Positions 35,307-42,479 of a stretch of 42,479 bases of DNA are shown piece after piece. The stretch's first letter is position 1. Every line of letters begins with the position of its first letter. The position numbers and the translations under genes were made by a program. This DNA comes from Nitrososphaerota archaeon (GTDB lineage Archaea; Thermoproteota; Nitrososphaeria; Nitrososphaerales; Nitrosopumilaceae), in the NCBI GenBank assembly GCA_021325615.1, contig JAJPGU010000013.1:1-42479 (forward strand), written 5' to 3'. The notes under the pieces are model-generated. The model did no database searches. It saw nothing but the letters and a program-made list of their open reading frames with translations, and was not told where the DNA came from.

Positions 35307-35539
35307 CCCTCCATGAGGGGGAGCACCTGGCCGTACTGGTACAGCAGCATCGCCATCATGATGCAGTGGATCCTGACAGGCCTTGCAGCCATCATGCACG
35401 CCGATATGTGTAGCCTTGATGATGCAAAGAGCCTGTCAAACATGCCGCGCTCGTCCCGGTCAAGCGCATCCCTGAAAGCCTTCCATTTTTTCTCCTCCTG
35501 GTAAAGCGCAATCCTAAACGACGGAACCGTCCTGCCCAT
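35303..35539 (-). CDS. small helical protein, paralogue 1 of the PolB2 operon
   Basis: A 78-aa protein from ATG 35539, 2 nt after the stop of the RecA-like gene. GGAGGT lies 5 nt upstream, a rare clear Shine-Dalgarno here, as expected for an internal operon gene. It contains KKWKAFRDALDRDERGMFDRLF and a Met/Leu-rich C-terminal helix. It is related to the next gene by residue pattern. The longer frame from 35587 overlaps the RecA-like gene. Confidence 0.65.
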   Translation of the reverse strand: MGRTVPSFRIALYQEEKKWKAFRDALDRDERGMFDRLFASSRLHISACMMAARPVRIHCIMMAMLLYQYGQVLPLMEG

Positions 35540-35541
35540 GT

Positions 35542-36363
35542 CTACCTCCGTGAAATGACCTCGAGATCGTCCTCTCTTATGGCGCACCTGCTCTCCTCGA
35601 GGCCTACCGATACCCCGTCCTCCCCGTCGTGCAGGTGGATGACCCTGTCAAACGATCTGGAAATGACATCGTCATACCTTGTGGGGCCGGACACCGATGC
35701 AATCACAAGGCACTCCCTTAACTTTGATATGGATTCCAGGATGGAGCCAATCTGCCTTGCGGCATCCTTCATGTCAAGGTGCGGGTCGGAAAACATTGCT
35801 AGCATGTCAGATATCATGACAATCTTGGCGCCGCGCTTTTTTACAACAGGCAAAAGCTCGCGCGATATCAAGTTCTCAAGCTGATATATCGTAAACGCCC
35901 GTGCCGAGATTATCCTTGACAGCGTAATGCTTACGTCAAGGCCGTACTGGCGCGCAAAATTTATGCAAAGATATGGATCGGAGCTGTTCCCGCCGTCCAC
36001 TATGACCACGTCGGAGTCAAGGCCGCCATGCCTGTGCGGAAGCTGGGCGCGCACCGCAAGCCTCTCGATTATCTTCTGCGACTGGCGCCCTGACAGGAGG
36101 ATCCTCTGCCCTAGGCTCAGGAACGGAAGCATGGAATCCACCTTCCTGATGTCTATTGTCAGCCGCGGGACCTTGGATGCCGCCTGGAAGACGGGGACGT
36201 TCCCAGCCTTCTGTCCGAGACGCCTCTTGCCAAGGCTCTCGGAGAGGAGCGAGCCGCAAAATGGGCATGGCTCTGATATGCCTCCGAGGATTATCTCGGA
36301 CTCGGTCTCCCGCAGAACGTTCTCGCACTTGGAGCAGTAGTATTGCAGCCGCTGGAATGCCAT
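35542..36363 (-). CDS. RecA/RadB-like protein with zinc ribbon and no Walker A
   Basis: A 273-aa protein. The N-terminal zinc ribbon is C10, C13, C33, C36. A RecA-type core follows: LSLGQRILLSGRQSQKIIERL in place of the P-loop (no GKT/S), then VVIVDGG, AKIVMISDM and ECLVIASVSGP strands. The fold is that of RadA/RadB paralogues but it should not hydrolyse ATP by the normal route. As first gene of the PolB2 operon it resembles ImuA, the RecA-like partner of bacterial mutagenic polymerases. TTTTATA is 26 nt before the ATG. Confidence 0.75.
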   Translation of the reverse strand: MAFQRLQYYCSKCENVLRETESEIILGGISEPCPFCGSLLSESLGKRRLGQKAGNVPVFQAASKVPRLTIDIRKVDSMLPFLSLGQRILLSGRQSQKIIERLAVRAQLPHRHGGLDSDVVIVDGGNSSDPYLCINFARQYGLDVSITLSRIISARAFTIYQLENLISRELLPVVKKRGAKIVMISDMLAMFSDPHLDMKDAARQIGSILESISKLRECLVIASVSGPTRYDDVISRSFDRVIHLHDGEDGVSVGLEESRCAIREDDLEVISRR

Positions 36364-36395
36364 AGGTACGGTAAATTACGGTAACAGCTATAAAA
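36364..36395 (-). promoter_or_regulatory. promoter of the PolB2 operon with two TACGGTA boxes
   Basis: TATAAAA (36389-36395 on the plus strand, TTTTATA on the minus strand) lies 26 nt before the ATG at 36363. Between it and the start are two TACGGTA copies, 36367-36373 and 36377-36383, exactly one helical turn (10 bp) apart. A repressor bound here would block the start site. The boxes share a 7-bp core with the GTACCGTA family near 22-26 kb. Confidence 0.6.
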
Positions 36396-36542
36396 CCTTT
36401 GAGATCTGGTTTTGGTAAGCTGGCATCTCTTTTTATCCCTGTTAAATACTCGTCACTTGATGCTAGAAGATTTTTCTTATTACGTTTTATTTTCAATGTT
36501 AATAATGGGAGTAACCTTAATACGGAAACTCACTATTAGCTA

Positions 36543-36642
36543 AGTTGGTGGGTAAAGTCTACTGAGCAATCAGTAGGATCTGAGCCGAACAAGCGATGCC
36601 CGTGGATACGGGATGGAATAAGTAAGCTCAGAGTCACCAATT
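36543..36642 (+). ncRNA. multi-hairpin structured RNA next to a DUF3800 gene
   Basis: A closing stem pairs 36543-36550 with 36635-36642 (one G-U). Inside are hairpin 1 (CTACTGA 36559-36565, loop GCAA, TCAGTAG 36570-36576) and a second arm (TCTGAGC 36579-36585 with GCTCAGA 36626-36632). That arm encloses hairpin CCCGT-GGAT-ACGGG (36599-36612) flanked by A-rich internal loops. A GNRA loop and purine-rich joints favour the plus strand. CCTTAATA about 25 nt upstream may be its promoter. Several published RNA motif classes are associated with DUF3800 genes. It overlaps the DUF3800 stop by a few bases. Confidence 0.6.
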
Positions 36643-37317
36643 AATTTTGTGATTCCAATCCCATGCCTTTTTATGCGATATTTTATTTTTAATAATATCA
36701 TAATATTTGGAGTTACCACGAGTAAATTTTGCGGATACTGCCCCAGCTACATAATCTGCCACCTGTAAACGTGAATCTGATTGAGAATCCAAATGTAGAA
36801 TCGAGGTTCTAATATTAGAAACGAAATGTCTTGGGAAAGCAAGGGTTTTGATTTTGCCTTCGCAGTATTCATTAAAAGACAATTCAGAAACGCTCGTGCT
36901 TTTATCAATTACATATGTGATTGAATTGTAGGGAGAATGCGGTTTAAGATACCTACTAACAATAGTATCTATAATTTCATGTACTGCAATATAATTATAC
37001 AACAAAGACTTGTCAGATTTTAAATGAGCTTGTACGCTGTCTTTACTCACAACAACTGCGCCAAGTTTTAGATCAAAAGTGTTGATTTTTGTAAGAAATC
37101 TTGTCCTCGTGATATCTGAATCGTTAGAAAATTTGAATTCCTGCATCCCAGTAATCTTCTTACATCTATTCATGTTCTTCCGTAATCTGCGGGCTCTATT
37201 TTCAATGACATTAGAGCTTTGATTCAACATTATAGCATAGCCGAGGGTAAAGAATGAGGAAGATCTAGGACCGAACCCCAAATCACCTGATTCATCCACA
37301 AATACGTATGCATCCAC
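36634..37317 (-). CDS. DUF3800 domain protein
   Basis: A 227-aa protein with the DUF3800 signature: N-terminal YVFVDESGDLGFG, then FTLGYAIM, a middle block of charged helices, YVIDKSTSVSELSF and a C-terminal LQVADYVAGAV. The fold is thought to be RNase H-like with acidic active-site residues. Biological role is not established; members often sit in mobile or defence regions. GTG 37317 is supported by TTTATTTA about 22 nt upstream. Base composition is far more A+T-rich than neighbours, which points to recent transfer. Confidence 0.85.
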   Translation of the reverse strand: MDAYVFVDESGDLGFGPRSSSFFTLGYAIMLNQSSNVIENRARRLRKNMNRCKKITGMQEFKFSNDSDITRTRFLTKINTFDLKLGAVVVSKDSVQAHLKSDKSLLYNYIAVHEIIDTIVSRYLKPHSPYNSITYVIDKSTSVSELSFNEYCEGKIKTLAFPRHFVSNIRTSILHLDSQSDSRLQVADYVAGAVSAKFTRGNSKYYDIIKNKISHKKAWDWNHKINW

Positions 37318-37364
37318 ATGTTATCAACGCAATAGACATTAAATAAAGCGGTCGGAGATTATTT

Positions 37365-37602
37365 TTACTCGCATTTTGAACTAACGTGATCCATTCGTTC
37401 TTTCCATCGACAGTTATGCTCGCTATATCTGCGGGGTCTTTCCATCCCAGGCCATGTGTAGTCTTACAAAGTTAAGATAAATGCGATGGCCTTCGATTAG
37501 TGGGGCATCCTCCTTTTTTATTCCCCTGACTGCCTTTTCACGACCTCGAGTTTCGCCACCTTGAGCTTTTTGAAAATCAGCATAGGTTCCATCCTCCGGC
37601 AT
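37365..37602 (-). pseudogene. transposase remnant (C-terminal part, frameshifted)
   Basis: Minus-strand translation gives RGREKAVRGIKKEDAPLIEG, then HRIYLNFVRLHMAWDGKTP. After a one-base shift it continues as DIASITVDGKNEWITLVQNA. This is the C-terminal end of a DDE transposase of the type with xYNFxRPHMxLxGxTPAexAGI. The upstream catalytic part is missing and the frame is broken, so it is inactive. It fills most of the otherwise gene-free stretch 37321-37640. Confidence 0.7.
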
Positions 37603-37640
37603 GGATACTACCTGCCTGAAGTCATGCCCGGCTCAATGCG

Positions 37641-37817
37641 CTATGGCAGTGGAAGGGCGTATCCTGCTACAATCTGGGCCGGCATGATGTAGTCTGCGGT
37701 CTTTGGCATTACCGGATGCATGCCCATGAGCACTAGTGCTACAATTGCAAAGGCTACTAGGAGCAGCAGTATCACAAACGACACGGTCCTCAACAGCCTG
37801 TGTTCCTGTACTGACAT
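37641..37817 (-). CDS. small single-pass membrane protein
   Basis: A 58-aa protein from ATG 37817: a short polar N-terminus, one strong membrane helix (VSFVILLLLVAFAIVALVLMG) and a short outer tail with a second hydrophobic patch. TATATA lies about 27 nt upstream. Family unknown. Confidence 0.5.
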   Translation of the reverse strand: MSVQEHRLLRTVSFVILLLLVAFAIVALVLMGMHPVMPKTADYIMPAQIVAGYALPLP

Positions 37818-37895
37818 GCATGTTATTCGTCGACTTGCTATATACGGCCGTAGCCCAAAACCCAAACTTGATAATTACCGAGGATTGAAAATTTG

Positions 37896-38105
37896 CTAAA
37901 ACCCCTCGACTTGCCCCGTTGCGGCATTTACCCTTATGTGGAATTTCTTAAATGACGGGTATGAGACGTCAATTTCAACCAGCCATGTGTTGCCTTCCAG
38001 CCTTGGCTCCTTGACCTCGCTGATGGAGTGGTGCTGCTTGACAAAATTCTCAGCTATAGCCTTTGCTTGCTCTGCTGTCATGATTTTCCCCGTCAACCTC
38101 TTCAC
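37896..38105 (-). CDS. PepSY-like small protein
   Basis: A 69-aa protein: an N-terminal helix (TAEQAKAIAENFVKQHH), then three beta strands ending in the PepSY-type VNAATGQVEGF. No signal peptide. GTG 38105 is used, with TTTTATT about 18 nt upstream; an internal ATG at 38081 is possible. A related protein is encoded at 40075 on the other side of the MFS gene. Confidence 0.65.
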   Translation of the reverse strand: MKRLTGKIMTAEQAKAIAENFVKQHHSISEVKEPRLEGNTWLVEIDVSYPSFKKFHIRVNAATGQVEGF

Positions 38106-38461
38106 TAGTGAAGCCGCATAACTAATAAAACTTAGGTAAAAATAATATAGAAAAAAGTTCTATTCCGGGACGAATTACGCGGGCAATGTAAATTCCATGT
38201 CTATGGACTTGCATGCAAAATAGTTAGATCCGCCCCTTTGGGATGCGCGACCGACACGTTTGGCGGGGCATGGCATGTGATTATGGGTTTTAAGGTAATG
38301 CTTGTGACAATCCATTGCCTTGAACCGCCTTCCCTATCTTTGGTCAGATGGCTGTGGCTGAGGAGGGATACGGACAGGCATCCGTCCCCTGGGACACATG
38401 GAAGTTGGAACCGTTCACTCAAAACAGAGAAATAGATTGGCGGTTTGCAACAAGAGATAAG

Positions 38462-39925
38462 ATGTCGGACAACAGGGATCAAGCGAGGGACGGGGGGCAC
38501 GAGGATCCAAAACCACTCTCAATTCCGTCACACGCCTGGGCCTCGCTTGCAATAATCAGCGGGCTTGCACTTACCACCATGTATGGGGAAACCATGGTCC
38601 TGCCGGCAATCCCGGACTTTATCAAAGACTTTCAAATCTCATACAACACCTCTTCCTGGATACTGTCGTCGTACCTCATTGCAGGGGCAGTGATGACGCC
38701 GATTGCGGGCAAGCTATCCGATATCTACGGCAAGAAAAAGGTGCTGCTTGTGGTGATGTCGATTTATTCGGCAGGAATGCTAGCAGGAGGGTTTGCAAAC
38801 TCGTTCTGGTTCATGATTGCAGCAAGGATTGCCCAGGGAGTGGGCATGTCGATGTTTCCAATCGGGTTTGGCGTGGTGCGGGACATATTCCCGCCAAGGA
38901 GGCTTGCCATGGCCCAAGGGGTCTTTACCTCGACATTTTTTGGAGGGGCGGTGGTAGGACTGCTTGCGGGGGCAAGGATAATCCTGGACCACGGGTGGCA
39001 CGCTACGTTCTTTTCGGTATTTCCAATCGCGGTGGGGCTTGCACTCGTGATGGCCCGCTTCATCTCGGTTAGGAAGCAGGACTTGGAAGGTGAGAGGCCA
39101 AGGATTGATATCAAGGGCTCGGTAGCGCTGTCGTTTGCAGTTACGCTCTTCCTCATGGGGCTCACCTCGCTTCAGGACATGTCGTCGGGGGGGCTTGGAA
39201 GCGTCGCCTTCTTTGCAGCCGCGGCGGGGGCAACTGCGGCATTTGTGGCAATCGAGAAAAGTGCATCCCAGCCGCTGGTAGACCTGAAACTCCTTTCAAA
39301 CCGCATCCTGCTCCCATCAAACATAATCATAATGACGGTGGGTACATCCACCTTCCTTGTTTACCAAACAATCCCTATTCTTATCCGCAGCCCGCAGCCG
39401 CTGGGCTTTGGGGGCGACCCGATATCGATAGCAAACGTCCAGCTGCCTTTCATGGTTGTCTCACTCGTGGTCTCGGCAGCCTCGGGTTTCTTCCTTGCAA
39501 AGATGGGGAACATAAGGCTCACAATTCTTGGCACCTGTGTCTGCACCGCGGGGTTTTTTGCAATATTTGCAATGCACTCTACCGAGCCGCTAATCTCGGC
39601 AACCCTTACGATAATCTCGGTAGGGCTCTCCTTCTCAATAGTGGGGGCATTTAACATCGTCCTTGTACGGTCTCCCAAGGGATCAGAGGGGATATCCCTT
39701 GGCATGACGGTGCTACTTGCGCTTGTGGGCAACTCGATTGGGCCCTCGCTTGCTGGCATGTACCAGCAAATGAACCAGGCAAAAGTTGCAGGTCTTTCAG
39801 GCTCGTTCCCGTCTGCCCAGGCCTATCAGGAGATCTTTCTTACCGCCGCTGTCATATCCGTCCTATCCGTCATACTGGTTATGGCCCTGAGGAGATCGGC
39901 AAGGGCTCTTGCCAGTGCGCAATGA
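38462..39925 (+). CDS. MFS multidrug exporter, DHA2 (14-TM, EmrB/QacA) type
   Basis: A 487-aa protein from ATG 38462 with about 14 membrane helices. Motif A of the major facilitator family is GKLSDIYGKKKVLL after helix 2, and ARIAQGVGMSMFPIGFGVVRDIFPP is the DHA2-type helix 4-5 region. Proton-driven export of drugs or metabolites is expected. The longer frame from 38348 adds polar residues of uncertain coding value. The 356 bp upstream of the ATG (38106-38461) hold no other gene. Confidence 0.88.
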   Translation: MSDNRDQARDGGHEDPKPLSIPSHAWASLAIISGLALTTMYGETMVLPAIPDFIKDFQISYNTSSWILSSYLIAGAVMTPIAGKLSDIYGKKKVLLVVMSIYSAGMLAGGFANSFWFMIAARIAQGVGMSMFPIGFGVVRDIFPPRRLAMAQGVFTSTFFGGAVVGLLAGARIILDHGWHATFFSVFPIAVGLALVMARFISVRKQDLEGERPRIDIKGSVALSFAVTLFLMGLTSLQDMSSGGLGSVAFFAAAAGATAAFVAIEKSASQPLVDLKLLSNRILLPSNIIIMTVGTSTFLVYQTIPILIRSPQPLGFGGDPISIANVQLPFMVVSLVVSAASGFFLAKMGNIRLTILGTCVCTAGFFAIFAMHSTEPLISATLTIISVGLSFSIVGAFNIVLVRSPKGSEGISLGMTVLLALVGNSIGPSLAGMYQQMNQAKVAGLSGSFPSAQAYQEIFLTAAVISVLSVILVMALRRSARALASAQ

Positions 39926-40074
39926 TTGATGCGCTCGGGGGATAATCAAATGTGGATTACAATCATATTATGTAAAATTGTTCCATAAGATTTGTATGAA
40001 ATTGCTATATACTTCGAGTTGTTCTGATAATTTGGTTTGCAGCACGTCCCTACTAAAACAGGGGAAGGGAGAGC

Positions 40075-40281
40075 ATGGCTAGCGTAACCTCGATAATAGA
40101 CTCCAAGGCTGCGATATGCATTGCGACCAAGTTTCTTGAGCAGCACCACTGCGTGATACTGGCAGACGCGGCCCTGGAGGGAAATGAATGGGTTGTTACC
40201 GCAAAGACTGGCGTAATGCTGCACCATGTCAAGCACGTAAAGATAGAGGCCTCCACCGGCAGGATAACCCAGTGCGCATAG
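40075..40281 (+). CDS. PepSY-like small protein, paralogue of the one at 37896
   Basis: A 68-aa protein: an N-terminal helix (AICIATKFLEQHHCV), EGNEWVV, then VKIEASTGRITQCA. Residues align with the 37896 product at F-x-x-QHH, LEGNxW and the final xxATGxxxxx. A purine-rich GGGGAAGGGAGAGC precedes the ATG. Function unknown; PepSY-like domains often sense or inhibit. Confidence 0.65.
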   Translation: MASVTSIIDSKAAICIATKFLEQHHCVILADAALEGNEWVVTAKTGVMLHHVKHVKIEASTGRITQCA

Positions 40282-40347
40282 GACCCATTCTGGGGCATCA
40301 ATCTGGGCTCAAATGAAATTATTTGCAAAATATTGAAAAGTATTGGC

Positions 40348-40794
40348 CTAGCCGCCTGCGCAGCCATTTGTGCAGGCATACCAAGCATTAAGGCGCGCAC
40401 CGACATGTGCGGCCCGCGGCCTCTCGGTGGTGTCGTCGCCCCAGTGCCTGAAAACAACATTGTGGTTTGATCCGTGGCACGAGTCGCAGTCCTCGGGATA
40501 AACATAGTATGTGGCGCCGGAATTAAGGCCCGTGAAGGTGTGGCCGTTCTCGTCGGCATACCCTCTGCGCACCAAGTTTCCTGCGGCGTTGTACACCTCA
40601 AAATACATGGACGCCCCAGGCCCTGTGCCCGCACGGCAGCTAGTCGCAAAGCACGGGTCCCAATACGAGGCGCGAATTCTATGCGCATAAACGGTGATGG
40701 TACCGTTTGCCGCCTCTGCAGGGATTACGCCGGGTACTCCCAAAAGGACAACGCCAAGCAGCGAAAACACAAGCAAGGAATTTCTAATCCTCAT
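40348..40794 (-). CDS. small secreted Cys-rich protein with Ig-like (carboxypeptidase-regulatory/SpaA-type) fold
   Basis: A 148-aa protein with a clear signal peptide (LLVFSLLGVVLLGVPGVIPAEA). The mature part is beta-rich with GNLVRRGYADENGHTFTGLNSGATYYVYPED, typical of CNA-B/SpaA-like folds. Six or more Cys (CFATSC, CDSC, CTNGC) suggest disulfides or metal binding. TATAT lies about 27 nt upstream of the ATG. Confidence 0.7.
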   Translation of the reverse strand: MRIRNSLLVFSLLGVVLLGVPGVIPAEAANGTITVYAHRIRASYWDPCFATSCRAGTGPGASMYFEVYNAAGNLVRRGYADENGHTFTGLNSGATYYVYPEDCDSCHGSNHNVVFRHWGDDTTERPRAAHVGARLNAWYACTNGCAGG

Positions 40795-41117
40795 TGCGGT
40801 ACCCTGTGTACCAATCCATATACCACTATGCTAAAACCATGCCATATTTTTGATACAAACCAGAAACTGGGGTGTTGCTCCATCTTTCTGGCCAAGATCT
40901 TGCAGACCTCAAAGGCATGGGACGGACATTCTAGCCAGAAAGCCATTTCATTGCAAACTGCAGGACCATGCCATCCTAAAACCATACTCCCGCCTGCTGG
41001 CATGCATTACATGCGGCAAAAATCCACGCAGTAAATGATATCATATTTTTTTCTATACGATTCTTAGCAAATCGGTATATTGATGATGAAACAGGAGAAT
41101 GAAGAGGTAAAAGTATT
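40795..41117. other. gene-free interval upstream of the repeat protein
   Basis: Short ORFs on both strands here are Cys/Trp-rich without convincing start or family and I do not call them. The interval holds the TATA box of the minus-strand secreted protein at its left end. At its right end is an A+T-rich leader with GTATATTGATG about 45 nt before ATG 41118 and GGAGAATGAAGAGG closer in. Confidence 0.4.
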
Positions 41118-42479
41118 ATGAATTCAAATAATTCCAAGGCTGTACCCGTCGCAAAAAAGGTGCTCGCCATCGCATTTGCATACGTTGTTCTTTCGTCGCT
41201 TGTAGTTTTTGCCACCGACGCCTATGCGCAGGTCGACTCGGCAGTCTCGACAGTTTCCGACACGGCTACCTCGGCAGTCGTCACTGCGAGCAATACGGCA
41301 AGCTCCGCAGTAGAGGCGGCAGACCAGAACTCCACGGCTGGAATCAACAACGCCGTGCCAGTTGCAATTGACAAGATCAAACTGGCGTCCCAACAAGCGA
41401 TAATCTCGGTTGAAAGTGCCGCACAGAATGCAACAGATGCGACAAACACGGCCTCAAGCGACGCAGTCTCGGCAGTCATGGCCGCAAACCAGTCGGCCAC
41501 TCCTACATCTGACACGGTTGCCCAGGCTGCAATCTTGGGAATAGCCAAGGTGAACAACACCGCAATCTCCGGGATTTCCAAGATTCCACCAGCAGCAGCC
41601 CGTGCAATATCACTTGCAAACAACACCTCGATTTCCGCAATTGAAACAGTGACCCCGGCTGCGGCATGTGCGATCGCCACGGCAAATAGGGAGTCTGACT
41701 TTGCTGTAAACACTGCAGGCAACGAGGCAGTATTGGTAGTCTCTGCCTCGACACCTGTGACAATCGAGACCGTCAACGCCGCGGACCAAAAGGGCGAGGC
41801 GCAGGTTGGAAGTACAAGCCAGTCGGCCGAGTCTGCAATAGTCTCTGCAAACGAGTCTTCAACATCGACGACAAACACCGTCACCCAGGCAGCCCTATCA
41901 GGAATCGCCCAGGTCAACCAGTCAGCATCGGAAGAGATAAGCACGGTTGCACCGGTGGCAACGACAGAAATAGGTATCGCAAACCAGACGGCGGTCGCCG
42001 AGGCAGGCATCGTAACGCCCACCTCAATATCCGAGATAGACATGGCTACCAAGGCGTCTCTTGATGAGATGAATATGGCAACGCAGGCAGCACTTGCCCA
42101 GATAAACATTGCAGGCCAGCTTGCAAACGGCCTGCCTGTGGCATCCACTGCCTCTTCCATAGTTACCGGGGCAAACCAGACCGGCTCTTCGGGGGTAATC
42201 CAGGCAAACCAGACCGCAACAACTACCATATCGTCCACGGGACAGTCTGCCCAGTCATCAATCATGAATTCGACCCCGCAGGCAATCACTGCGGTTAACG
42301 ACGCGGCTCAGAACGGAAACACCGCGGTCTCAGGTGCAAGCAACAATGCCGTTGCAGCTGTAGTTGCGGCAAACCAGACCCTAAACTCGCTCAAGGGCAC
42401 GGTTGCCCAGACGGCGATCACAGGAATATCTAAGGTAAACCAGACGGCAAACTCTGCCATTTCCGCAGTGACACCTGCC
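41118..42479 (+). CDS. long surface protein built from 11-residue (hendecad) repeats, truncated by the window end
   Basis: The frame is open for 454 codons to the last base. A signal peptide (VLAIAFAYVVLSSLVVFATDAYA) ends near residue 37. From residue 42 onward the sequence divides into about 38 consecutive 11-residue units, consensus A/G-I/V-x-x-A/V-N/T-Q/P-x-A-x-S, with one 2-residue phase slip near residue 350. Many units carry an NQT/NNT/NAT sequon at the same place. This predicts a long, glycosylated helical stalk or fibre. Composition is almost only A, S, T, N, Q, V, I. The C-terminal anchor lies outside the window. Confidence 0.8.
   Translation, partial: MNSNNSKAVPVAKKVLAIAFAYVVLSSLVVFATDAYAQVDSAVSTVSDTATSAVVTASNTASSAVEAADQNSTAGINNAVPVAIDKIKLASQQAIISVESAAQNATDATNTASSDAVSAVMAANQSATPTSDTVAQAAILGIAKVNNTAISGISKIPPAAARAISLANNTSISAIETVTPAAACAIATANRESDFAVNTAGNEAVLVVSASTPVTIETVNAADQKGEAQVGSTSQSAESAIVSANESSTSTTNTVTQAALSGIAQVNQSASEEISTVAPVATTEIGIANQTAVAEAGIVTPTSISEIDMATKASLDEMNMATQAALAQINIAGQLANGLPVASTASSIVTGANQTGSSGVIQANQTATTTISSTGQSAQSSIMNSTPQAITAVNDAAQNGNTAVSGASNNAVAAVVAANQTLNSLKGTVAQTAITGISKVNQTANSAISAVTPA

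Noticed and set aside
30142-36363. Casposon or viral replication module
   Set aside because: There is a family B polymerase but no Cas1, integrase, helicase, capsid or terminal inverted repeats in the window.
40053-40688. 211-aa minus-strand frame
   Set aside because: It overlaps both the PepSY-like gene and the secreted protein in other frames and has no family features.
41222-42289. 355-aa minus-strand frame opposite the repeat protein
   Set aside because: It is the mirror of the 33-bp repeats; the plus strand has the signal peptide and open end, and the minus product is Trp/Ala-rich nonsense.
1-42479. CRISPR arrays and rRNA genes
   Set aside because: No regularly spaced short repeats with unique spacers and no rRNA-like stretches were found. 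The 33-bp period at the right end is coding.

Overview
The window looks like a chromosomal segment of an ammonia-oxidising archaeon of the Nitrososphaeria (Thaumarchaeota), probably close to Nitrososphaera. This rests on archaeal RNA polymerase subunits E' and Spt4, a TFIIB-like factor, archaeal family B polymerase, FlaK/PibD-type prepilin peptidase, many short winged-helix regulators, a copper protein and many N-glycosylated surface proteins. The species call is inference. A recurring feature is a TATA-like T/A-rich hexamer about 18-24 nt upstream of many start codons, as expected for leaderless mRNAs. I used it to move several starts downstream of the longest open frame.

Layout. 1-470 is A+T-rich with two tiny ORFs between copies of a 16-bp direct repeat. 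741-2388 is the housekeeping operon rpoE'-spt4-nadC. 2572-6133 holds a conjugation-type ATPase and, divergently, a protein resembling the N-terminal part of the same ATPase family. 6130-17855 is a cell-surface and sulfur/copper region: response regulator, large anchored surface protein, fibronectin-III protein, cyclophilin, phospholipase C-like phosphoesterase, Met-rich cupredoxin, rhodanese-persulfide dioxygenase fusion and TauE-type exporter.

17940-24305 is a compact type IV secretion/conjugation module: VirB4 ATPase, a membrane protein with no normal start codon behind an A8 slippery run, VirB2-like pilin, PrgI/VirB3-like protein, prepilin peptidase, winged-helix regulator and VirB6-like channel. 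25369-26463 has two small regulators around about 510 bp of palindrome-rich non-coding DNA, a candidate control region or origin. 26712-29723 is a four-gene secreted-protein operon with overlapping start and stop codons.

30142-36363 is the most striking cluster. It is a tightly overlapping operon of a RecA-like protein without Walker A, two related small helical proteins, a PolB2-type DNA polymerase with a lost exonuclease I motif, a TFIIB-like factor, a ParB-like protein and a winged-helix protein. This gene set recalls the DNA-damage-response genes of Sulfolobales (Dpo2, TFB3, ParB-like) and, functionally, bacterial ImuA/ImuB/DnaE2. Two TACGGTA boxes sit between the TATA box and the start codon. 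Just beyond lies an A+T-rich insert with a DUF3800 gene, a multi-hairpin structured RNA at its 3' end and a decayed transposase.

The right end has a pair of related small PepSY-like proteins around a 14-TM MFS exporter, a small secreted protein, and the start of a very repetitive surface protein made of 11-residue repeats that runs off the window.
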